Assembly (NCBI GenBank): GCA_024691105.1
Contig: JAILNY010000075.1
Span: 1 to 16,450 of the forward strand
Direction: 5' to 3'
DNA length: 16,450 nt
Source of the DNA: Treponema sp.
GTDB lineage: Bacteria > Spirochaetota > Spirochaetia > Treponematales > Treponemataceae
Under the pieces are notes generated by a model that did no database searches, had not been told where the DNA came from, and worked only from the letters and a program-made list of their open reading frames with translations. The position numbers and the translations under genes were made by a program. Below, in pieces: positions 1 through 5,833 of the stretch (positions are counted from its first letter, which is position 1; each line of letters starts with the position of its first letter).

Positions 1-1
1 T

Positions 2-766
2 ATTTATCCTCACAGCTACGTTCCGGAATGCAATCAACTCATGATTCCTTTTCTGACACTTGTTTCGAATGCCGAATTGTCGCGCAACCCGACTGTAAAA
101 GAGGAAATTGAATCTGCCGGACTTAAAAATGTAAATGCCGGAATGTATACATATCCTGTACATCAGGCATGCGACATTCTTTTCTGCAAGGGAAACATCG
201 TTCCTGTCGGAAAGGATCAGCTTCCTCATCTTGAAATGACACGTACAATTGCAAGCCGCTTTAACAAAAAGTTCTGTACAGATATGGGAAAAGAACCTGT
301 ATTCCCGGAGCCACAGGCATTGCTTTCTAAGACACCAATGATTCTCGGCCTTGACGGCAGTCAGAAAATGTCAAAGTCTCGCGGAAATGCCGTAATGCTT
401 AGTGCAACAGAAGATGAAACTGCAAAGCTTATCAAAAAGGCAAAGACAGACGCTGACCGCAACATTACATATGATCCTGTAAACCGCCCCGAAGTTGCAA
501 ACCTTCTTATGTTAATCAGCCTTTGTACAGGAGAAGAACCTTCTGCAATTGCTGCAAGAATCGGTGAGGGCGGTGGCGGAATGCTTAAAAACACTCTTAC
601 AGAAGCACTCAACGAAAAGCTTCGTCCGCTTCGCGAAGAGAGAAAACGCCTTGAAGCAGATCCTGAATATATCAGAAAAGTGCTGCTCGATGGCGCTGCA
701 AAAGCACGCGAAATCGGTATTAAAACACTCGAGGAAGTTCGGGATGTTATGAATATGATGATATAA
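2..766 (+). CDS. trpS: Tryptophanyl-tRNA synthetase, 3' part (5' end outside window)
   Basis: Class I aminoacyl-tRNA synthetase that charges tRNA-Trp with tryptophan using ATP in the cytoplasm. The reading frame is open from base 2, upstream of the first ATG at 41. The residues before that ATG (SYVPECNQL) fit the Rossmann-fold interior of TrpS, so the gene starts outside the window and ATG 41 is an internal Met. Visible marks are the HQACDIL and PVGKDQLPHLEMTR segments typical of the TrpS active site, and the class I signature KMSKS at 365-379, followed by RGNAVML. The C-terminal helical region (CTGEEPS to the end) matches the anticodon-binding part of the family. The gene ends at TAA 764-766 and is followed by an intrinsic terminator. 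Identity is secure; the missing N-terminus would hold the HIGH-type motif. Confidence 0.96.
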   Translation: MYPHSYVPECNQLMIPFLTLVSNAELSRNPTVKEEIESAGLKNVNAGMYTYPVHQACDILFCKGNIVPVGKDQLPHLEMTRTIASRFNKKFCTDMGKEPVFPEPQALLSKTPMILGLDGSQKMSKSRGNAVMLSATEDETAKLIKKAKTDADRNITYDPVNRPEVANLLMLISLCTGEEPSAIAARIGEGGGGMLKNTLTEALNEKLRPLREERKRLEADPEYIRKVLLDGAAKAREIGIKTLEEVRDVMNMMI

Positions 767-776
767 TTGATTTGAA

Positions 777-807
777 GCCGGCAGCAATTTTGCCGGCATT
801 TTTTTTC
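777..807 (+). terminator. Intrinsic terminator after trpS
   Basis: A perfect 7-bp GC-rich stem (GCCGGCA at 777-783, TGCCGGC at 791-797) with a 7-nt loop is followed by an A and a run of eight T at 799-806. It lies 10 bp after the trpS stop. The T-tract is only on the plus strand, so it should stop trpS transcription before it runs into the convergent cca gene. On the minus strand the same hairpin has no T-tract. Confidence 0.9.
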
Positions 808-827
808 TGCTGCGGCCCGCTCGTTTT

Positions 828-2210
828 TTACTGCGAAAGATTTTTTGCAAGATTTAAAAGCTTGTCTTTATCGTTCATGGCAGGGTCATCAAGAACTGTC
901 TCAAAAAGCTCGTTCAATATCTGTCCCATTTTTTTACCCGCAGGAATACCTTGGGCAATAAGGTCGCGTCCGTTAACCTTTAAGTCTTTAAGGCTTAAGG
1001 CGCTCTGCTGCGTTTCTACAGATTTAATTCGGTCTTTTAATTCGATTAAGAGCTCGCATGCGGCGCTGTCATGAAGCCTTATCGGGGCGTTGTATTTTCC
1101 GTACATGTCGGCAAGCCTTAAGTCAATCAGGTCATCGATATACTCAAGTCCCACCTTTACTATAAAGCGCCTTACGGCCGCATCGCTCCATGAGCTTTCG
1201 TAGTGAAACATATGATTTTCGATTAAATGAGTAACGTATTCAATTTCGGCATTGCTGAATTTTAAGCGCGTCATAATCTGTTTTGCAAGGCGCGAAGAAT
1301 GCTTTTCGTGGTTATAAAAATTGATAATTCGAGCACCGCATTCTTCGCGCTCGGTACGGGCAGCAGGCTTACCGCAGTCGTGTAAAAAGGCCGTAAGGCG
1401 CAAAAGCGGTTTTTCTTTTGGAGCGCCGTCACAGGCATAAATATTATGATCCATTACGTCAAAAACATGGTAGCCCCGGTCATCCTTTTGTTCACAGCCG
1501 CGGCATACTAATACTTCCGGCATAAAGATCTTTAAGATACCGGTTTCTTCCATGAGCTTAATTCCGACACTCGGATGATTAGAGCTCATCATTTTCATAA
1601 ACTCATCGCGAAAGCGTTCTACAGAGACAGAAGCAACTTTTTTTAAGATATCTTCCTCGAAAATTTCTGAATATGTATCTTTTTCTATACTAAATTCCAG
1701 TTTTGCAGCAAATCTTAAGGCGCGAACAGGTCTGAGTCCGTCTTCCATAAAGCGCTCGTGCGGAACTCCGACTGTCCGGATTATCTTTTTATCAAGATCT
1801 TTCTGGCCGCCGTAAGGGTCAACAATGTGACCGTCTGCAAGGCTTGCGGCAATTGCATTAATCGTAAAATCGCGGCGGCTTAAATCTTCTTCGATATGTC
1901 CGCAGTATTCAACCTTGTCAGGATGGCGGCCGTCGGAGTAATCGCTTTCGGTGCGGAACGTTGTCACTTCAATTTCCTTTTTCATAAAATGAACGGTCAC
2001 AGTTCCGTGTTCAATTCCCGTAGGAATTACCTTTTTAAAAATCTTCATCACCTGATCGGGCGTTGCATTTGTCGTAACATCCCAGTCAGAAACCTCTTTG
2101 CCTAAAAGCGCATCGCGCACAGCGCCGCCTACAAGATATGCTTCGTATCCGTTTTGAGAGAAAATTTCGTTAAATTTCTGTAATTCGTAAGGAATTTTTA
2201 TTTTTTTCAT
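828..2210 (-). CDS. cca: CCA tRNA nucleotidyltransferase with HD domain
   Basis: Class II nucleotidyltransferase that builds or repairs the 3' CCA end of tRNAs from CTP and ATP. The 460-residue protein has, in order: LVGGAVRD (26-33), the metal-binding DxD as D42-W-D44, RRDFTINAIA (112-121), and the nucleotide-recognition EDxxR as E156-D157-G-L-R160 followed by the RALRFAAKL helix. A C-terminal HD domain carries H277-D278 (FLHDCGK), a domain that in characterised CCA enzymes gives 2',3'-cyclic phosphodiesterase/phosphatase activity. Neither tRNA gene in this window encodes CCA, so a CCA-adding enzyme is needed here. The start ATG at 2210 lies 14 bp from the divergent thiamine pyrophosphokinase start. 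No clear Shine-Dalgarno sequence is seen. Another class II nucleotidyltransferase lies at 3074-4264, so a split A-adding or CC-adding role cannot be excluded from sequence alone. Confidence 0.9.
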   Translation of the reverse strand: MKKIKIPYELQKFNEIFSQNGYEAYLVGGAVRDALLGKEVSDWDVTTNATPDQVMKIFKKVIPTGIEHGTVTVHFMKKEIEVTTFRTESDYSDGRHPDKVEYCGHIEEDLSRRDFTINAIAASLADGHIVDPYGGQKDLDKKIIRTVGVPHERFMEDGLRPVRALRFAAKLEFSIEKDTYSEIFEEDILKKVASVSVERFRDEFMKMMSSNHPSVGIKLMEETGILKIFMPEVLVCRGCEQKDDRGYHVFDVMDHNIYACDGAPKEKPLLRLTAFLHDCGKPAARTEREECGARIINFYNHEKHSSRLAKQIMTRLKFSNAEIEYVTHLIENHMFHYESSWSDAAVRRFIVKVGLEYIDDLIDLRLADMYGKYNAPIRLHDSAACELLIELKDRIKSVETQQSALSLKDLKVNGRDLIAQGIPAGKKMGQILNELFETVLDDPAMNDKDKLLNLAKNLSQ

Positions 2211-2224
2211 GATATATTTTCTTT

Positions 2225-3043
2225 ATGACAAATTATACTTTAAATTATGATTTTGAGTCTATAAAGTTTAAGTTTAATCAGTATAAAAATATTTTTATAT
2301 TTACCGGGGGAATTTTTCCTGAGCCATCTTCTGCTCAAAAATTCCTTAAAAATTTTAATGTGCCGGATTATATAATTGCGGCAGATTCCGGGCTTGAAGC
2401 TCTGGATTTATATAATTCAAAGCTTAAAAAAAAGTATGTCCCGAACGTGATTTTAGGCGACATGGACAGCATAAAAAATAAGCGTCTTATAAAAAAATAT
2501 CAGGCCTTGGGAAGTCAGGTTGAATTTTTTGACACTTACAAAGATTTTACGGATACGGAACTTGCACTGATTCTTGCAAAAAAAGTGAGGGAAGGAAAAT
2601 CTCTCGTCACTTTAATCGGGGGCTCGGGCGGCCGCATCGACCACCTTCTTGCAATTTACGATTTATTTTCAAGCCCGGTTGCGCCGGACTTTTGGCTTAC
2701 AGAAAGTCAGGTTTTGACTTTTTTGCCGCGCAATTCTTCGGTTCAGATTACAACTTCTAAGAAAAACTCACCGGTTTCTGTATTAAGGACAACGGCTTCT
2801 AACAGGGGCGGAAGGGTAATAAGTTCTGGGCTTGAATGGGAAGGACCTCTTTTTAGAAAATGCGGCGTTCCAAGTCTTTCTAACGAGGTTAGCGCAAAAT
2901 CTTTTAAGGTACGCGGTTCTGATTTGTCGCGAGGTTCTGGACTTCCGCACGGTTCTGATTTGCTTACGGCAACTCTTACTGCAAAGGGCGCTTCTTTTGT
3001 AATTGCATCCGATTATACGACTTTAATTAAGATAGTTGAATAA
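2225..3043 (+). CDS. thiN: Thiamine pyrophosphokinase
   Basis: Transfers pyrophosphate from ATP to thiamine to make thiamine diphosphate, the cofactor of transketolase and 2-oxoacid enzymes. The 272-residue protein shows the family's acidic ATP/Mg motifs in order: AADSG (52-56), GDMDS (78-82), TDTE (109-112) and GGRIDH (135-140). The C-terminal half has the thiamine-binding beta-sandwich signature SSGLEW...PLFR...SLSNEVS. Two oddities: the N-terminus has about 20 extra AT-rich, lysine-rich residues with no obvious Shine-Dalgarno sequence before the ATG, and residues 231-248 are three tandem copies of a six-residue unit (GSDLSR, GSGLPH, GSDLLT) inserted between predicted strands. There is no other in-frame Met before residue 80, which supports this start. 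pcnB follows after 30 bp in the same direction. Confidence 0.88.
   Translation: MTNYTLNYDFESIKFKFNQYKNIFIFTGGIFPEPSSAQKFLKNFNVPDYIIAADSGLEALDLYNSKLKKKYVPNVILGDMDSIKNKRLIKKYQALGSQVEFFDTYKDFTDTELALILAKKVREGKSLVTLIGGSGGRIDHLLAIYDLFSSPVAPDFWLTESQVLTFLPRNSSVQITTSKKNSPVSVLRTTASNRGGRVISSGLEWEGPLFRKCGVPSLSNEVSAKSFKVRGSDLSRGSGLPHGSDLLTATLTAKGASFVIASDYTTLIKIVE
2232..2261 (-). promoter_or_regulatory. Candidate sigma-70 promoter for cca
   Basis: On the minus strand, TAGACT (2256-2261) and a perfect TATAAT (2232-2237) are separated by 18 bp. Transcription would start near 2225 with a leader of about 15 nt before the cca ATG. The whole element lies inside the first codons of the divergent thiamine pyrophosphokinase gene. 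The -35 matches only 4 of 6 consensus bases and the region is AT-rich, so this is a moderate call. Confidence 0.4.
2915..2968 (+). repeat. Three 18-bp in-frame tandem repeats inside thiamine pyrophosphokinase
   Basis: Three consecutive 18-bp units start at 2915, 2933 and 2951, each opening with GGTTCTG. Units 1 and 3 share the 13-base string CGGTTCTGATTTG at 2914-2926 and 2950-2962. They encode GSDLSR, GSGLPH and GSDLLT. The period is an exact multiple of three, so the frame is kept. Confidence 0.85.
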
Positions 3044-3073
3044 AACCACTATTTTTTTTATTATTCATTCATT

Positions 3074-4264
3074 GTGTTATATCGATACGGCAAAGATAAA
3101 AATGGCAGGCCTGTAAAAAAGGCCGTTGTATATACAAAAGAAGAACATCTCATTCCGCTTTATAAAATAGATCCTGATGCAATGCGCATTGTTCAGCGCT
3201 TAAAGGATAACGGATTTACAGCTTATATTGTCGGCGGTGCTGTGCGCGATCTGCTTGTTGGTAATACTCCAAAGGATTTTGATATTGTAACAGATGCAAC
3301 TCCATCTAAGATTAAGCGCATTTTCAGAAACTCGCGCATTATCGGAAAAAGATTCCGTCTGGTGCATGTAATTTTTGGACTTAAGATTTTTGAAGTAAGT
3401 ACCTTCCGCTCGACAGTTGACGGTTCTGTCGGAAACAGTTTTGGTACTATTGACGAAGATGTAATGCGCCGTGATTTTACAATTAATGCTTTGTATTACG
3501 ACCCGATTCAAGAGCATGTAATTGATTACGTAGGCGGCGTTCGTGATATTAAAAAAAGTGTTCTTCGTCCGGTAATTTCAATTGATAAAATTTTTGTCGA
3601 AGACCCTGTCAGAATGCTTCGCGCAATCAAGTATTCTTCTACGACCGGCTGCCAGATGTCGTGGGCATTACGCCGCAAAATAAGACATTCGGCGCATCTT
3701 TTGTCACCGATTTCTCCGTCGCGTCTTACAGAAGAAATGCTTAAGATTATAAATAGTTCTCACTCATTTGAAATCGTAAGCGAATGTCTTTCGACTGACC
3801 TTTATATGTATCTTCAGCCTGCAGCAACTGCAATGATGTATAACGATAAGGCCTTTGAAAAAAATTATCTTATGCATTTAAAAGAGCTTGATAAGCTTGT
3901 TTCAGAAAACAAAGAAGCACGTCTTGGAAAAAAACTTGTATTTTTGATTAAAGATTTTATACTGACTCTTACAGACTGGAAAAGAGAAATTTCAAATTTA
4001 AGTTCGGTTGGTGAACTTTACGTTAAAACCTGGACAGAGTGCCGTAACTTTGTTCTTCCGATGAATCCTCAGAGAACAGAGCTTGAGTTTGCAATCAGGA
4101 CGGCATTAAGAGAAATCGGCGTTTCTATAAAAATTCCAAAAAAATGTCAGAGCCAGAGCGAGCACTCACAGCCCGTTAGTCAGCAAGAGCACAGTTCGCG
4201 AAACAAAAAACGAAGCAACAGAAACGGCCAGAGTAAACAGGTGAATAAAAATATAGAGCAGTAA
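3074..4264 (+). CDS. pcnB: Poly(A) polymerase PcnB-like (class II nucleotidyltransferase)
   Basis: Probably adds 3' A tails to RNAs, marking them for exonucleolytic decay. The 396-residue protein has YIVGGAVRDLL (51-61), the DxD metal site D68-F-D70, RRDFTINAL (132-140) and EDPVRMLRAI (176-185). GKRFRLVHV (91-99) follows DxD; this GRRF.LVHV-type motif separates bacterial poly(A) polymerases from CCA enzymes, which lack it (the cca product here does). There is no HD domain. The C-terminus (about 357-396) is a Gln/Ser/Lys/Arg-rich basic tail, as in RNA-binding tails of PcnB. The start is GTG at 3074; the N-terminal run with VVYTKEEH fits the family, so a later Met is less likely. No good Shine-Dalgarno sequence is present. 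The last 99 bp overlap a convergent membrane-protein gene. Confidence 0.86.
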   Translation: MLYRYGKDKNGRPVKKAVVYTKEEHLIPLYKIDPDAMRIVQRLKDNGFTAYIVGGAVRDLLVGNTPKDFDIVTDATPSKIKRIFRNSRIIGKRFRLVHVIFGLKIFEVSTFRSTVDGSVGNSFGTIDEDVMRRDFTINALYYDPIQEHVIDYVGGVRDIKKSVLRPVISIDKIFVEDPVRMLRAIKYSSTTGCQMSWALRRKIRHSAHLLSPISPSRLTEEMLKIINSSHSFEIVSECLSTDLYMYLQPAATAMMYNDKAFEKNYLMHLKELDKLVSENKEARLGKKLVFLIKDFILTLTDWKREISNLSSVGELYVKTWTECRNFVLPMNPQRTELEFAIRTALREIGVSIKIPKKCQSQSEHSQPVSQQEHSSRNKKRSNRNGQSKQVNKNIEQ

Positions 4265-4561
4265 TTTTCTGACCCGTCGTTTTAAGATAAAAAAACTTGC
4301 AAGATTCAGCGAAATCGTAAGTATTGAAAAAACACCTTCGATTACTGCGGCAATTGCAATCAGGTTTAAAACAAGGCTTTGGGTTTTATCTAAAAATTCC
4401 TGGTAATTTCCGACAAAGTAGAGCAAAAGCAGGCTTGAAAGAATCAAAAAGAAAAAAAACGTCATTCTTATTGAAATTCTGAAAAAATAGTAGATGTAAG
4501 AATTTGATTTGTGTATTGCGTTTTTAGTCTTGAAGTCTGCTTTATTATTTTGTATCATCAA
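4166..4561 (-). CDS. Small hydrophobic membrane protein, unknown function
   Basis: Not recognised. It encodes 131 residues with about three hydrophobic stretches (roughly 33-53, 62-93 and 99-120), basic patches between them (KRRVRK at 94-99) and a short polar N-terminus; an integral inner-membrane protein is the natural reading. Support for it being real: it fills the 4265-4600 gap that has no plus-strand gene, and a good promoter lies right in front of it. Oddities: its last 99 bp are antisense to the basic tail of pcnB, and the predicted transcription start nearly coincides with the ATG, so the mRNA would be leaderless unless translation starts at a later Met (residue 33). The opposite view is that it is an AT-rich chance frame. 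Confidence 0.55.
   Translation of the reverse strand: MMIQNNKADFKTKNAIHKSNSYIYYFFRISIRMTFFFFLILSSLLLLYFVGNYQEFLDKTQSLVLNLIAIAAVIEGVFSILTISLNLASFFILKRRVRKLLLYIFIHLFTLAVSVASFFVSRTVLLLTNGL
4530..4558 (+). promoter_or_regulatory. Candidate sigma-70 promoter for the 4607 operon
   Basis: TTGAAG (4530-4535) and TATCAT (4553-4558) are spaced by 17 bp, matching 4/6 and 5/6 of consensus. Transcription would begin near 4565 and give a leader of about 40 nt that carries the AAGGGG Shine-Dalgarno sequence of the gene starting at 4607. It lies within the 5' end of the opposing membrane-protein gene. Confidence 0.5.
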
Positions 4562-4568
4562 TTTATAT

Positions 4569-4596
4569 TTTATAGAAATGATTTTAAGGTGGTCAA
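4569..4596 (-). promoter_or_regulatory. Candidate sigma-70 promoter for the minus-strand membrane gene
   Basis: On the minus strand TTGACC (4591-4596) and TATAAA (4569-4574) are spaced by 16 bp, each matching 5 of 6 consensus bases. The predicted start is around 4562, almost at the ATG (4561). The -35 overlaps the leader and Shine-Dalgarno region of the plus-strand gene at 4607. Confidence 0.5.
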
Positions 4597-4606
4597 GGGG
4601 AAGATT

Positions 4607-5431
4607 ATGAAAAAAGCTTCGAGTTTTTTTGCATTTTTGATTATCCTGCTGATTGCAGCGGGAGCCTGTTTTTATATTGGATATTCACCGTTAAAACTCA
4701 AGCATGACACGGTCGGAGTTGTGGTTTCTAAAACGAGCGGGGTTTCTGAAAAGCCGGTTGAACGCGGCGTCTTTCAGTGGAACTGGCAGTTTTTAATTCC
4801 GACAAATGCAAAGCTCAGGACTTTTTCTCTTAAGCCATTCACATACAAAGTCGTAAAGTCTGGAATCCTTCCGTCAGGAGATGTTTATTCAAAACAGCTT
4901 AAAGAAGTTCCGGATTTTAGCTATTCTCTTACTTTTAATGTTGAACTTTCCTGCAGCGGAAAGGACTGTGTTGAACTTGTAAAAAATTCTGCGATTGCAA
5001 CGGACTCAGAGCTTCAGCAGCGTCTTGCCGTTTTATCTGAAGAAATTGTAGAAAAAGTATTTGATGCATTTATGAAGCAGGTTGTAAATGGCCAGGCGAT
5101 TGATTTTGAAAAAGCCGAAAGTGATGTAATTTCAGAGTATTCAAAAAAGAACGTAAAGGTTGCAATGGTTTCTGTTACAGACCGAAAGCTTCCTGACGTT
5201 GAATTATATAACACGACAAAAAAAATGTATGTTGAATATCTTGCAAAGGTTGAACGCAGCTTAAATAGTTATGCAGAAACTCAGGCAAAAGAGATTTCTG
5301 ATTATACAAAAAATCTTGATAAGCTTGAAAAATTTGGCAAGGTATTAAAAGACCATCCGGAGCTTGCAGAGTTTTTAAAATCTTCAAAGGACATGAATGA
5401 AACATTAAAGACAATTTATTCATTTCAGTAA
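4607..5431 (+). CDS. Membrane-anchored SPFH/band 7-like protein
   Basis: No close family is recognised with certainty. The 274-residue protein has one N-terminal membrane anchor (about residues 5-27) followed by a soluble part. The segment after the anchor, GVVVSKTSGV then a stretch ending WQFLIPTNAKLRTFSL, resembles the start of an SPFH (stomatin/prohibitin) domain, where a GVV strand is followed by a P..H..IPT-like motif. A later part (about 130-235) has alternating helices and a VSVTDRKLPDVE strand, then a Lys/Glu-rich helical tail. SPFH proteins usually scaffold membrane microdomains or protease complexes; that role is only inferred here. I chose ATG 4607 because it has an AAGGGG Shine-Dalgarno sequence (4595-4600) and opens with a normal signal anchor; the upstream in-frame ATG at 4511 has neither. 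Chorismate mutase follows after 10 bp. Confidence 0.72.
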   Translation: MKKASSFFAFLIILLIAAGACFYIGYSPLKLKHDTVGVVVSKTSGVSEKPVERGVFQWNWQFLIPTNAKLRTFSLKPFTYKVVKSGILPSGDVYSKQLKEVPDFSYSLTFNVELSCSGKDCVELVKNSAIATDSELQQRLAVLSEEIVEKVFDAFMKQVVNGQAIDFEKAESDVISEYSKKNVKVAMVSVTDRKLPDVELYNTTKKMYVEYLAKVERSLNSYAETQAKEISDYTKNLDKLEKFGKVLKDHPELAEFLKSSKDMNETLKTIYSFQ

Positions 5432-5441
5432 ACGGAAAAAT

Positions 5442-5831
5442 ATGATGAGAAAATTATGCGCAGTCCGCGGTGCAATTACTGCGGAAAATACAAAAGAATC
5501 AATTCAGGTGCAGACTGTGCGCCTTTTAAAAGAACTTATCGAACAGAACGGCTTACGCAAAAAGGATTTTGTTTCGATTCAGTTCAGTATTACAAAAGAC
5601 CTTGATGTATTAAATCCAGCAACGGCATTGCGTCTTGGAAAAGACGATCTGCCTTACGATTTAAGTTCAATTCCGCTTTTCTGCACACAGGAAGCATATA
5701 TAAAAGGCGGGCTTGAATGTGTAATCCGTGTACTTGTTACAGGCTATTTTAAAAAGCCGCATCATTTAAAATTTATTTTTCTCGACGGTGCAAAAGTTCT
5801 CCGCCCGGATATTGTTGAACAGGAAAAATAA
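5442..5831 (+). CDS. aroH: Chorismate mutase, AroH type
   Basis: Converts chorismate to prephenate, the branch step to Phe and Tyr. The 129-residue protein has the length and motifs of the monofunctional trimeric AroH fold, known from Bacillus subtilis: an N-terminal AVRGAIT, CTQEAYIKGGLECVIRV in the middle and a C-terminal KVLRPD. Active-site equivalents visible are R9 (Bsu Arg7), E84 (Glu78), R96 (Arg90) and R121 (Arg116). The position matching Tyr108 is Phe113, a conservative but notable change. Two ATGs are adjacent (5442 and 5445); either could be used, and the Shine-Dalgarno sequence is weak. Spacing to neighbours is 10 bp upstream and 2 bp downstream, so it is probably co-transcribed with the SPFH-like gene and glgA. 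No other aromatic pathway gene is in view. Confidence 0.92.
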   Translation: MMRKLCAVRGAITAENTKESIQVQTVRLLKELIEQNGLRKKDFVSIQFSITKDLDVLNPATALRLGKDDLPYDLSSIPLFCTQEAYIKGGLECVIRVLVTGYFKKPHHLKFIFLDGAKVLRPDIVEQEK

Positions 5832-5833
5832 AA

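Noticed and set aside
4511..4606. Upstream ATG extending the SPFH-like protein by 32 residues.
   Set aside because: The extension is hydrophobic AT-rich sequence over the promoter region, and ATG 4607 has a clear AAGGGG site and signal anchor.
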